This document shows, one piece after another, positions 1 through 8,601 of a stretch of 63,454 nt of DNA. The translations under genes and the position numbers were made by a program. The notes below the pieces were generated by a model. It did no database searches. It had not been told where the DNA came from and saw only the letters and a list, made by a program, of their open reading frames with translations. The stretch comes from Dulcicalothrix desertica PCC 7102 (GTDB taxonomy: Bacteria; Cyanobacteriota; Cyanobacteriia; Cyanobacteriales; Nostocaceae), in assembly GCF_003991905.1 (NCBI RefSeq), contig NZ_RSCL01000041.1, forward strand, positions 1 through 63,454, in the 5' to 3' direction. Every line of letters starts with the position of its first letter. The stretch's first letter is position 1.

Positions 1-113
1 ATGCTTGTATTTTTTAGTTGTGTTGTTATATATTTAAAAGTATAGCACAACACCCCAAAACTAATGACACGGACTACTAGGAGGCGCCAGTCTATAAGTA
101 AATTAAGCCAGCA

Positions 114-142
114 GTACTACTGGTTAACCTAACCAGTAGTAC
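114..142. repeat. perfect 13-bp inverted repeat in the 5' intergenic region (1-344)
   Basis: A 13-bp stem (114-126 with 130-142) with a 3-nt loop forms a strong hairpin. No T-tract follows on either strand, so it is not a canonical intrinsic terminator. Two GGCGCC sites (83-88 and about 205-210) flank it. The rest of 1-255 is AT-rich, and I see no gene in it. Confidence 0.6.
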
Positions 143-255
143 CAAATTTGGTGATTTGAGGATTGGGTAATAATTCAGAAACCACTATTTTTCATTATTT
201 TGCAGGCGCCTCTCCTCGCATCTAAAATTGGTCAAATAATATTTTTAAATTCCTA

Positions 256-284
256 TTGACATCTTGTAATACACATACTACATT
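256..284 (+). promoter_or_regulatory. predicted sigma70-type promoter for the Y RNA transcript
   Basis: A perfect -35 hexamer TTGACA (256-261) is followed after 17 nt by TACATT (279-284), a 4/6 match to the -10 consensus. Transcription would start near 291. That leaves about 54 nt of leader before the first Y RNA, including a small hairpin (ACAGATT at 303-309 with AATCTGT at 321-327). Function is inferred from sequence only. Confidence 0.5.
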
Positions 285-344
285 AAGATTACAGAGCGAG
301 ATACAGATTTCGCTGTTTGTAATCTGTAAATTAAATTACTCATG

Positions 345-464
345 TGGCGGGTAGCTCAGTTAGGTAGAGTTCTACATCCTTGGAAGCACCTTGTCTGAAA
401 AGACCGAATTACGAGGGTTATCGGTGAAAATCGAGGGTCGCAGGTTCAAATCCTGCTCCGCTAC
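345..464 (+). ncRNA. tRNA-like Y RNA 1 (YrlA-type, Ro60 partner)
   Basis: The RNA has a tRNA-like frame. A 7-bp acceptor (345-351 with 457-463, two G-U pairs) is followed by U8-A9, a D-arm (354-370) whose loop carries GG, and a T-arm with stem GCAGG/CCTGC and loop TTCAAAT (440-456). In place of a normal anticodon arm and variable loop there are about 65 nt containing CTTGTCT, a GAAA tetraloop, then AGACCGAA and GAGGGTTATCGG. This matches the conserved Ro-binding helix of Y RNAs, including the unpaired C after AGAC. At 120 nt it is too long for a tRNA, and no anticodon loop can be placed. Bacterial Y RNAs known to mimic tRNAs are encoded beside Ro60 genes, as here. RNase P and RNase Z could process the ends; this is inferred. 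CCA is not encoded. Confidence 0.85.
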
Positions 465-491
465 ACTTATTTAATTACAGTAAAAAATTAT

Positions 492-627
492 GCGGGATTA
501 GCCAAGTGGTAAGGCAGGAGACAAACTTATGTTTGTAGTCCTTAGTTAACAACCTTGTCTGCAAAGACCGAACAACAGAGGGTTATCGTCAATCTTCCAT
601 TCGCAGGTTCAAATCCTGCATCCCGCG
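492..627 (+). ncRNA. tRNA-like Y RNA 2 (YrlA-type, Ro60 partner)
   Basis: The acceptor stem is fully Watson-Crick (GCGGGAT at 492-498 with ATCCCGC at 620-626). It is followed by a D-arm (GCC/GGC, loop with GG) and the same T-arm as the first copy (603-619). The middle holds a long hairpin (ACAAAC/GTTTGT, about 521-536, loop TTAT) where the anticodon arm would be. Next comes a Y module: CTTGTCT, a GCAA tetraloop, AGACCGAA and GAGGGTTATCG. The Y module is nearly identical to that of the upstream RNA, while the acceptor and anticodon-arm regions differ, so the Y module and T-arm appear selected. The gene lies 27 nt after the first copy and 75 nt before the Ro60 start codon, probably on one transcript. 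A tRNA finder may report it as a tRNA with an intron; the anticodon position makes that unlikely. Confidence 0.85.
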
Positions 628-658
628 ATAAATATATTTTCATTTAGCCTTGAATTAA

Positions 659-697
659 ACACTCAGGGCTGTATTTTGCCTGCAAAGGCTGGAGTGT
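659..697 (+). promoter_or_regulatory. leader hairpin covering the rsr ribosome-binding site
   Basis: ACACTC (659-664) pairs with GAGTGT (692-697). Inside, GCCT and AGGC enclose a GCAA tetraloop (678-689). The Shine-Dalgarno GGAG (691-694), 8 nt before the ATG at 703, lies in the outer stem. The inner hairpin resembles the Y RNA 2 hairpin GTCT-GCAA-AGAC. Control of translation is inferred. Confidence 0.5.
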
Positions 698-702
698 AGT
701 AT

Positions 703-2307
703 ATGAATTACAATTTTTTTACAAAATCCCATAATAAAGCCACACCTCAAAATCAACCTATCCCTGGACGCGAATCAGAAATGATTCAGGGGCGTAGTGG
801 TGGATACATGTTTGATGCAGGTATTTGGCAAATGTTGCGTCGCTGCTTACTAATAGGTACAGCGCAAAGCACTTACTACGCTGGCAAACAAGAATTAACA
901 AATGACTTTGCGACAGTATTAAATCAAGCAATAGCCGAAAATCCTCGTCGAGTTGCCGATGAAATTCTTTATGCCAGCGATGGACGCGCGATTAATAACA
1001 GCGCTTCTATCTTGGCTTTAGTATTGTTATCAATGGGTGAAACACCCGAAGCAAAAACAGCATTCATGGAAATTTTCCCACAGGTTGTTCGCACGGGAAG
1101 TCACTTTTACGAATGGTTGAACTACACAAAATCAATGCGTGGTTTTGGTAAAGTGATTCGCGAAGCTGGTAGAAACTGGTTAGGAAAAGAAGACGTTAAA
1201 GGTTTAGCGTACCAACTTTTAAAATATCAACAACGTTCAGGTTTTTCACACCGCGACGCACTGCGCTTATTCCACGTCAAACCTAAAACCGATGACCATC
1301 AATTGCTTTACAACTGGGTAGTTAAAGGTTGGCAAGAATTACCATCGCAAATTCCTAGTAGCGCATTAGCACAAATTTGGTGGTACGAATGGCTCAAACG
1401 CAACCCTAGTCAAACCCACGAAGCAATTCAAAAAGGGCGCCTAACTCATGAAATGGCGGCGCCTGTTGGCAAAATGGATAAACAAGCATGGCAACTGTTA
1501 TTTTTGGAAATGCCTATTGGCGCCATGCTACGTAACTTAGGTTCATTAACAGAAATAGGTGTACTACGAAGCGATGAACTAACAAACTTAGACCGAGTAG
1601 AAGCAGTTCTTAATAACCGAGAACACCTACGCAAAGGTCGTATCCACCCAATTGACGCACTCAAAGCACTCAAAACCTATCAGTCAGGAGGTGCATTAGG
1701 ACGCAGTAAAAAAACTTGGCAACCAGTCGCGCGAATTATAGACATATTAGAAAAAACAGTCGAACTATCATTCGATGTCGTCGAACCTACAAAAAAAGTC
1801 TTCATGCACGCAGTTGACATATCGGGTTCCATGTCCAGTCAAGTTGCCGACATAGGTTTAACTTGCTGCGAAGTTGCTACAACAATGGCACTAGTAACGG
1901 CAAAAGCAGAAAAAAACTATGCCATTCGAGGCTTTTCAACTCAATTCATCGATTTAAGAATTACAGCCAAAGACAGCTTTAGTTCCGCAGTTCAAAAAGC
2001 CAGCAATCTCAACTTTGGTGGAACCAACGCTTCTGTTGCTTATGATTGGATGATTAAAAACAAATTCAAAGCTGATGTAATTTGCTTTTGGACAGACAGT
2101 GAAAGCTGGGCAGGAACAAAACACCCCTCCCAAGCAGTCGCTGAATATCGCCAAAAAGTAAACCCCAACATCAAAGCAGTGTACGTTACCCTAACACCAT
2201 ACAGAATTACCTTAGTAGACCCAAAAGACCCAATGTCTTGGGACTTAGGTGGTTTTGACCCAAGTATGCCACGCATTATTCAAATGCTGGCTAATGGGAA
2301 TTTGTAA
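703..2307 (+). CDS. rsr: Ro60-like TROVE domain RNA-binding protein (Rsr)
   Basis: This 534-residue protein is a bacterial orthologue of the Ro60 autoantigen. It is expected to be a HEAT-repeat ring that binds Y RNA and misfolded RNA ends; in Deinococcus the homologue works with PNPase in RNA decay and stress survival. The TROVE region covers about residues 30-330, including the RGFGKVIREA segment near 145. A C-terminal von Willebrand A domain carries an intact DxSxS metal site (DISGS, near 371) and the FWTDSESW block near 461. Length is normal for the family. The ATG has a GGAG 8 nt upstream. Two Y RNA genes precede it on the same strand and a terminator follows, so the locus looks like a complete Ro60 RNP cassette. 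Two GGCGCC sites lie within the gene. Confidence 0.93.
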   Translation: MNYNFFTKSHNKATPQNQPIPGRESEMIQGRSGGYMFDAGIWQMLRRCLLIGTAQSTYYAGKQELTNDFATVLNQAIAENPRRVADEILYASDGRAINNSASILALVLLSMGETPEAKTAFMEIFPQVVRTGSHFYEWLNYTKSMRGFGKVIREAGRNWLGKEDVKGLAYQLLKYQQRSGFSHRDALRLFHVKPKTDDHQLLYNWVVKGWQELPSQIPSSALAQIWWYEWLKRNPSQTHEAIQKGRLTHEMAAPVGKMDKQAWQLLFLEMPIGAMLRNLGSLTEIGVLRSDELTNLDRVEAVLNNREHLRKGRIHPIDALKALKTYQSGGALGRSKKTWQPVARIIDILEKTVELSFDVVEPTKKVFMHAVDISGSMSSQVADIGLTCCEVATTMALVTAKAEKNYAIRGFSTQFIDLRITAKDSFSSAVQKASNLNFGGTNASVAYDWMIKNKFKADVICFWTDSESWAGTKHPSQAVAEYRQKVNPNIKAVYVTLTPYRITLVDPKDPMSWDLGGFDPSMPRIIQMLANGNL

Positions 2308-2330
2308 TGTAATTGTTTAAAGGCGCCATA

Positions 2331-2362
2331 TAAACCGGGTTTTAAAAAATCCGGTTTATTTT
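2331..2362 (+). terminator. intrinsic terminator of rsr
   Basis: TAAACCGG (2331-2338) and CCGGTTTA (2351-2358) form an 8-bp stem followed by a short T-rich run, 23 nt after the rsr stop codon. Confidence 0.7.
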
Positions 2363-2405
2363 ACATTGTTGATATTGCGACAATAAATACTAAAATATTT
2401 AAGAA

Positions 2406-2431
2406 ATGTCATTCTGAGCGCAGCGAAGAAT
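2406..2431. repeat. dispersed repeat of the GTCATNCTGAG...GAAGNATCT family
   Basis: This single copy (GTCATTCTGAG then GCGAAGAATCT) belongs to the family that forms the tandem array at 22085-22606, the cluster at 58162-58296 and an inverted copy at 24713-24739. It sits between the rsr terminator and the broken Uma2 gene. Confidence 0.65.
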
Positions 2432-2458
2432 CTAAAAGCAACTTCAAATCGTACACAA

Positions 2459-3091
2459 ATGTTAGTAGTCAAACCTGTTTCTACCATACAACTTGAACCT
2501 GGTAGCTTTATAACTATTCCTGACGTTACCTGGAAACAATTTGAAGCTATTTTAGAAGAATTGCCAAGCAAACGCTCCTTACGAGTTTCTTACTACAAAG
2601 GTACATTTTAAATCATTGCTCCATCATGCGAACAAGAACTACGCAAAGAAATTATTTCAGATATCGTTAAAATTTTACTTAAATCTACAGGCAGAAGATA
2701 CAAACCATTTGGCTCAACAACCTTTAAAAAAGAAGCTGCCGCAGGTGTAGAGCCAGACGCTTGCTTTTACATCGAAAACTATCAGTTAATGATAGGTCGG
2801 CGCCGTATTGAACCGAATGACCCGGCGCCAGATTTAGCAATTGAAGCCGATGTTACTTCTAAAACAACAATCGATGCCTATAAAGCTATAGGCGTTCCAG
2901 AAGTATGGATTTATAACGGTAAAACTCTAACTATCCATCTACTTCAAAATAATAACTATATTAAATCAGACACTAGCCCAACTTTTCCAAATATAGCGAT
3001 AACCCAAATTATCCCCACAATTGTAGAACGTAGCTGGCAAGTAGGTCATTTTCAAGCCTTAGAAGAATTTGAAACAATGATAGGAATTTAA
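2459..3091 (+). pseudogene. Uma2/DUF820-type protein gene interrupted by one stop codon
   Basis: Reading from the ATG at 2459 gives 211 codons in a single frame with one internal TAA at 2609-2611 (codon 51). The two halves together make a normal-length Uma2-family protein. The stop falls in the usual N-terminal block, where a Glu codon would complete GTFEII, so a single GAA-to-TAA change would explain it. Downstream are VEPDACFYIE and DLAIEADVTSKTT, the PD-(D/E)xK-like core of the family, and the C-terminal VPEVWIY strand. Uma2 proteins are greatly expanded in cyanobacteria and their function is unclear. No frameshift is visible, so decay is recent or the stop is read through. The 100-residue segment from 2789 could be translated alone but would lack the N-terminal part of the fold. 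Confidence 0.8.
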
Positions 3092-3132
3092 GTTTGTAAT
3101 ATAATTAGATAGTGTTTATATTTTATATAAAG

Positions 3133-3363
3133 ATGGAAAGATTGCTTAATATCCGCATTGAAAAATTGCCGGAGGGTGTATACTTGGCAACATCAGATGA
3201 ACTACAAGGTTTAATTGCACAAGGAAGAACAGTTACTGAGACTCTAGAAATAGCTCGTGATGTTGCGCGAAAATTATTAGAGGCACAATCTCAGGATAAA
3301 GAAGTTGATTATTTACAGCCAATTGCTGATGAGTTTAATTATTCTTTAGTGATAGGTCAGTAA
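3133..3363 (+). CDS. hicB: HicB-like antitoxin
   Basis: This 76-residue protein is the antitoxin half of a HicBA pair. Its N-terminal part (IRIEKLPEGVYLATSDELQGLIAQGRT) has the partly degraded RNase H-like HicB fold that binds and inhibits HicA. I place the start at ATG 3133 rather than an in-frame ATG at 3112, because the conserved region begins right after it and the upstream residues look non-coding. No recognisable ribbon-helix-helix or HTH tail follows, so this is the short DUF1902-like form; autorepression is uncertain. The hicA gene starts 8 nt after its stop codon. Confidence 0.75.
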   Translation: MERLLNIRIEKLPEGVYLATSDELQGLIAQGRTVTETLEIARDVARKLLEAQSQDKEVDYLQPIADEFNYSLVIGQ

Positions 3364-3371
3364 ATTGCTTT

Positions 3372-3599
3372 ATGGGTAGATTAGCAGGGTTCAGCTACAG
3401 AGAAATAACTAGGATTTTAAAATCCTTCGGTTTTACTTTTTATCGTCAAGCAGCAGGAAGTCACGAAATTTGGTTTAATTCTCAAACCAATCGTTACACA
3501 ACTATTCCTAACCATACTGGTGATATGCCTGAAGGGACATTACGTGCCATACTAAAGCAAGCTGGCATTGAACCAGATGAGTTTTTAGAGCGTTCTTAA
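3372..3599 (+). CDS. hicA: HicA-like mRNA interferase toxin
   Basis: The 75-residue product has the dsRBD-like HicA fold: helix REITRILKSFGF, strand FYRQAAGSHEIWF with the catalytic His in GSHEIW, and a C-terminal TLRAILKQAGI helix. HicA toxins cleave mRNA and tmRNA until neutralised by HicB. The gene is full length with the active-site His present, so the toxin appears intact. Gene order is antitoxin first, the reverse of the E. coli hicAB order. The pair lies between a broken Uma2 gene and a restriction-modification locus, a typical setting for addiction modules. Confidence 0.82.
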   Translation: MGRLAGFSYREITRILKSFGFTFYRQAAGSHEIWFNSQTNRYTTIPNHTGDMPEGTLRAILKQAGIEPDEFLERS

Positions 3600-3749
3600 C
3601 TGCGTAGGTTGAGTCTAATGATGGTGCCAATATTTATTTTTAGAGTTACTATTTTTAAAATTTATCTACATCGCTAATGTTAATAGTGACATAATTTTGT
3701 ATAAGTAATTCGGCGCCACATAACATCAATAGCAGCAATGATAAAAGCA

Positions 3750-3980
3750 TTATTCACCTTGGGGATACCTTACCAAAGGGTCATCTTGTAAACAGCCAGC
3801 GGTTTGCTCAAAAAAACCGGGAGTCCAGCCTAATTCTTCTGGTGTTTTTTGTTGTATAGGGGATTCAAGTGGTTGATAAATGACTATTATTTCCACATCT
3901 CTATCTATTAATCCCACTGGAATTTCTAAATGTAGAATTCCATCTTGTCCTATATGCGACCGCAATTTGATACAGTGCAT
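3750..3980 (-). CDS. small antitoxin-like protein, orphan
   Basis: This 76-residue protein matches a cyanobacterial small-protein type. It has an N-terminal beta-rich swapped-hairpin-like segment (GQDGILHLEIPVGLIDRDVEIIVIYQP) and a tail with GWTPGFFEQTAG and DDPLVRYPQGE. Such proteins usually sit immediately upstream of a PIN-type toxin gene. No PIN gene follows here; the next gene downstream on this strand is beyond the window's Ro60 island. I start it at ATG 3980 because GGAG lies 9 nt upstream; the longer frame to 4010 lacks such support. It may be an orphan left after toxin loss. Family and function are inferred from resemblance only. Confidence 0.5.
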   Translation of the reverse strand: MHCIKLRSHIGQDGILHLEIPVGLIDRDVEIIVIYQPLESPIQQKTPEELGWTPGFFEQTAGCLQDDPLVRYPQGE

Positions 3981-4147
3981 TATTTTCGTCTCCAATTTCT
4001 TATTTTGCATTTCGGCTTAAATTCTAACTAATAATTGCAATTATTACGGTTCTTTCGTACATAGCGTGCTAAATTTTAATTAAAATCTATAAATATGCTT
4101 TATTTACAAGGCTTACAGGCACTTATCGTTTCAATTTAAGCAAGGAA

Positions 4148-5155
4148 TCATTTTTCCAAGTATGGGCCCATAAATTTATCTCCATTAAAGTGAATGATAT
4201 GGTCAGGTGCATCAGCAATCCAAACTTCTGTTTCCCAAGCTATATCTGGTGAAAATTGCCGAAAAGTAGTACGGTCAAGAAAAGCAGTCACGAAAATAAT
4301 ATTTGCTTCGCATTGTTCTGTTAATTTTTTAAGTTCTAAAAGGCGTACTGGAGAAATTGCACCAGAAGTGTGGACTGCTTCTATGAGGTATAACCAATTT
4401 CTTTCCAGCGAATAGGCAATTATATCAGGTAATTCACCATGAGATATTTCAAAAAATTTAAGCCTTTTAAGAATTTCTGCTTCTAAATGTAAAAATTTGT
4501 TAGCTGTATCACCTACATAGAGTATCTCAGCCCCATACCCATATCGAGGTAGGAATTCTTCTATGATTAATTTTTGTAGCTCATTATGCTTGCCAGGAGA
4601 AAAATCAAATGTTTTTCCAGAAGAGAAAATAACTGGTATTAAGTTTAAATCTCTTTTATCAGACAACTGTTCTTCTAATGTCTCTCTGCTAGACAAAAAT
4701 TCTTCTACTTCTTGTTCCCACTTGTCGCTTTCAAACTTTTTTATTAAAGCAGTATACTCTGGATTTAAGGCAAATTTTCTTGTGCCATCATTACGAGCAG
4801 CATTTGGGTTAGCTGAACTAGCATTAATTATTTTTGCTAAAACAATAAGTTTCAAGTCTTTTCTACGGATATCATCATAAGAGCTTTCAGAAATATTTTC
4901 ATGAAAATGATTATTACAGTATCTTATAATATCTCTTGTTCTTAAAGCGTGAGAATAATCAGCTTTTGCCCAATCAGTATTTTGCTTAACATTGGCTACA
5001 GCTAAAAAAGCCATTGCCATTCTTTCCATACGTCTTTGACTAAGCCCACTCAAGGGTATGCCAAATTTATCCAGTATATACAAAGCTTCATTGATTAAGC
5101 TTTTTAGCTGAATTGGCTTATCTGATTTATAAATATATTCTGGTACTTCAGACAT
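4148..5155 (-). CDS. type II restriction endonuclease, BsuBI/PstI family
   Basis: The 335-residue protein carries the C-terminal domain of BsuBI/PstI-type endonucleases. The visible blocks are DFSPGKHNELQK (184-195), YVGDTANKF (213-221), HGELPDI (239-245), LIEAVHTSGAISPVR (257-271) and IIFVTAFLDR. Asp244 and Glu259 are the likely metal ligands of the PD-(D/E)xK-like site. Its ATG overlaps the stop codon of the methylase gene (TAATG), so the two are translationally coupled. BsuBI and PstI recognise CTGCAG and pair with N6-adenine methylases. Here the partner is a cytosine-5 methylase, so specificity cannot be carried over. The gene contains no GGCGCC site. Recognition sequence unknown. Confidence 0.82.
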   Translation of the reverse strand: MSEVPEYIYKSDKPIQLKSLINEALYILDKFGIPLSGLSQRRMERMAMAFLAVANVKQNTDWAKADYSHALRTRDIIRYCNNHFHENISESSYDDIRRKDLKLIVLAKIINASSANPNAARNDGTRKFALNPEYTALIKKFESDKWEQEVEEFLSSRETLEEQLSDKRDLNLIPVIFSSGKTFDFSPGKHNELQKLIIEEFLPRYGYGAEILYVGDTANKFLHLEAEILKRLKFFEISHGELPDIIAYSLERNWLYLIEAVHTSGAISPVRLLELKKLTEQCEANIIFVTAFLDRTTFRQFSPDIAWETEVWIADAPDHIIHFNGDKFMGPYLEK

Positions 5156-6177
5156 TAAAAACCTGATAGTGGTAGCGATAATTGTATAGGAGGTTTTTGC
5201 TTTTCGATTTCACTGTTAGACAACCTATTACTAGATTGTAAATAATCTCGAACACTTTGAGCAAGTTGAAGAGCAAAGAGTGGGGGTACTGCATTGCCGA
5301 CTTGGTTAAAACAACTTGTTTCACTTCCTACAAACTCAAACCAATCAGGAAAACTTTGTAATCTTGCTGCTTCTGTTATAAACAAACGTCTTCTTCTACC
5401 GTCTGGAAGTTTAATGCGGTGCATATCACCTGTGGCGCCTGCTAAGTTTCGACAGGTTAAAGTTCTTGCGGGTTTATTTAAATGTAAATCACGAGGATTT
5501 TTACAAAAAGAGGCTTTTTCATACTTTGCCACATATTCATCCATACTGGGAGTCAAAAACTTTGATGAAGGAGGCGCCGAAACTGCCATGTTTCCTAATG
5601 CTTCACCTGCTGTTACTTTGCATTGCGTTTGTTTTGGAAATTTAAAGTTACCTCGATGTCCAACTACAATTAAACGTTCGCGGTTTTGCGGTATACCGTA
5701 ATTAACAGCATTTAATAATTCCCAATTTACAATATACCCTAAGTCTTGGAGGGTTTCGACGATTTCGTCAAAGTAGGATTTATTTTTGTAAAGTAATCCA
5801 CGAACGTTTTCAAATAACCAAATTTCAGGATTTAGAGTTTTAACGGCATTTATAAATATAGGAAAACCATCGCGCGAATCTTGTAAACCCTTTTGATGAC
5901 CTCCGACACTGAAAGGTTGGCAGGGTGGCCCACCTATAATTACTGTAGCGGCTGGCAGTTTGGTGTCCTGTGTGAGTAAAATTTCTGTACATTTTCCCTT
6001 TAGATTTTTTCTATAGGTTGCACAGGAATCAGCATCTATTTCAAAACCATGCGTCTCGAAACCTTGGGCTTCAAAACCAAGTGATAAACCACCACATCCA
6101 GCAAATAAGTCTATGACAAGCGGATTGCCATGTGTAGAGGGTTTTAATATATCGTTTATTTTATCGACGTAATTCAT
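5155..6177 (-). CDS. DNA cytosine-5 methyltransferase (type II R-M)
   Basis: All diagnostic C5 motifs are present in this 340-residue enzyme: motif I DLFAGCGGLSLGF (23-35), the catalytic PCQ with Cys86, ENV (123-125), QNRER (164-168) and GNAVPP (294-299). The target-recognition region lies between motifs VIII and IX (about 175-265). The enzyme transfers methyl from AdoMet to C5 of a cytosine in a short site and protects DNA from the coupled endonuclease. No Dcm or Vsr partner is seen. The gene itself contains two GGCGCC sites. Given the large excess of GGCGCC in this genome, methylation of that sequence or of a degenerate form is an attractive hypothesis, but the recognition domain cannot be read from sequence by eye. 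Confidence 0.92.
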   Translation of the reverse strand: MNYVDKINDILKPSTHGNPLVIDLFAGCGGLSLGFEAQGFETHGFEIDADSCATYRKNLKGKCTEILLTQDTKLPAATVIIGGPPCQPFSVGGHQKGLQDSRDGFPIFINAVKTLNPEIWLFENVRGLLYKNKSYFDEIVETLQDLGYIVNWELLNAVNYGIPQNRERLIVVGHRGNFKFPKQTQCKVTAGEALGNMAVSAPPSSKFLTPSMDEYVAKYEKASFCKNPRDLHLNKPARTLTCRNLAGATGDMHRIKLPDGRRRRLFITEAARLQSFPDWFEFVGSETSCFNQVGNAVPPLFALQLAQSVRDYLQSSNRLSNSEIEKQKPPIQLSLPLSGF

Positions 6178-6253
6178 TACTGAGTATTATTTTTTGCTTA
6201 TCCTGAGAGGATGTTTGAATACCCATTTTGTTGTACATAGCTATGAATAAAAC

Positions 6254-6280
6254 TCTTGTGGGATGGGCATCCTTGCCCGT
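6254..6280. repeat. dispersed repeat, CTTGTGGNATGGGCATCCTTGCCCG family, forward copy
   Basis: This copy lies in the 321-bp gap between the methylase gene and groL. The same unit recurs inverted at 6391-6417 and at 14199-14229, 41172-41196 and 41902-41930; a diverged relative is at 43414-43442. Each contains the small hairpin GGGCA/TGCCC. Confidence 0.7.
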
Positions 6281-6342
6281 CTCTTTATGCAATTTTAAAT
6301 TACATTTAAGATTTTAGAATAACACTGTACTTTTCCAAAATA

Positions 6343-6383
6343 AAAAAACAGCAACTTCTATGTCAAGAAGTAGCTGTTTTTTA
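6343..6383. terminator. bidirectional intrinsic terminator downstream of groL
   Basis: AACAGC-ACTTCT and AGAAGT-AGCTGTT form a hairpin bounded by an A-run on the left and a T-run on the right. It can therefore terminate transcription in either direction. It lies 115-155 nt after the groL stop codon on the minus strand. Confidence 0.65.
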
Positions 6384-6390
6384 TACAGAG

Positions 6391-6417
6391 GCGGGCAGGG
6401 ATGCCCGCTCCACAAGA
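6391..6417. repeat. dispersed repeat, GGGCATCCTTGCCCG family, inverted copy
   Basis: This is the inverted partner of the copy at 6254-6280, with the terminator between them. It reads GCGGGCAGGGATGCCCGC followed by TCCACAAGAAG. Confidence 0.65.
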
Positions 6418-6462
6418 AGTAATATTTATCTCCCTTTTTACAGGAAAAAATAACCATTCTTT

Positions 6463-6496
6463 GCCCCCCCGCGATTTCGGGGGGGTTGGGGGGATC
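6463..6496. repeat. C-run/G-run hairpin repeat (CCCCCC...GGGGGGTTGGGGGGATC family)
   Basis: Seven C and seven G residues flank CGATTT, followed by TTGGGGGGATC directly after the groL stop codon. The same family occurs at 24771-24800 and 46389-46411, and as a disrupted copy at 63064-63312. It is probably a dispersed gene-end hairpin. Confidence 0.65.
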
Positions 6497-6498
6497 AA

Positions 6499-8154
<1,656 letters not shown>

Positions 8155-8246
8155 TTAAAGTCGCGATTTATGAATGTAGGAGCATGAATGATAAATTGCT
8201 AATTGCTAACTTTTATTCCTTGTTAGCCAATTAGCCAAACAAAGTT

Positions 8247-8561
8247 TTAGCTAACAACAGCCAAAATGTCTTTCTCTGAGAGTAATATGTACTCGTCAGT
8301 GCCTAGCTTGATGTCAGTACCTGCGTACTTAGAGTAGAGAACTTTGTCCCCTACTTTCACGTCCATAGCCACGCGATTTCCGTCATCTTTATACTTACCG
8401 TCGCCAACTGCAACAACTTCGCCAACTTGGGGCTTTTCTTGTGCATTATCGGGCAAATACAGACCACCTGCGGTCTTCTCTTCTGCTGCGTTTACTTTGA
8501 TGAAAACGCGGTCTCCTAAAGGTTTAACAGTGGATACACTTACTAAAGATACAGCTGCCAT
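8247..8561 (-). CDS. groS: 10 kDa co-chaperonin GroES
   Basis: The 104-residue GroES caps the GroEL ring. It has the typical start [26 protein letters not shown], including the mobile loop, and the [11 protein letters not shown] and [14 protein letters not shown] blocks. Length is normal for cyanobacteria. It is the first gene of the operon, with a perfect CIRCE element 14 nt upstream of its start codon, so heat-inducible repression by HrcA is expected. Confidence 0.98.
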   Translation of the reverse strand: MAAVSLVSVSTVKPLGDRVFIKVNAAEEKTAGGLYLPDNAQEKPQVGEVVAVGDGKYKDDGNRVAMDVKVGDKVLYSKYAGTDIKLGTDEYILLSEKDILAVVS

Positions 8562-8574
8562 AGGAATTTACTTT

Positions 8575-8601
8575 TTAGCACTCTCGACTCATGAGTGCTA
8601 A
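8575..8601 (-). promoter_or_regulatory. CIRCE operator (HrcA binding site)
   Basis: A perfect TTAGCACTC - 9 nt - GAGTGCTAA inverted repeat (8575-8583 and 8593-8601) lies just upstream of groS. This is the canonical HrcA operator controlling groESL. The hrcA gene is not in this window. Confidence 0.97.

Noticed and set aside
345-627. Two ordinary tRNA genes, perhaps with introns
   Set aside because: No anticodon loop can be placed, the extra 50-60 nt match the Y RNA core in both, and a group I intron would be much longer.
1-6200. A prophage or plasmid fragment
   Set aside because: Toxin-antitoxin and R-M genes are present, but no phage structural, integrase, replication or partition genes are seen.
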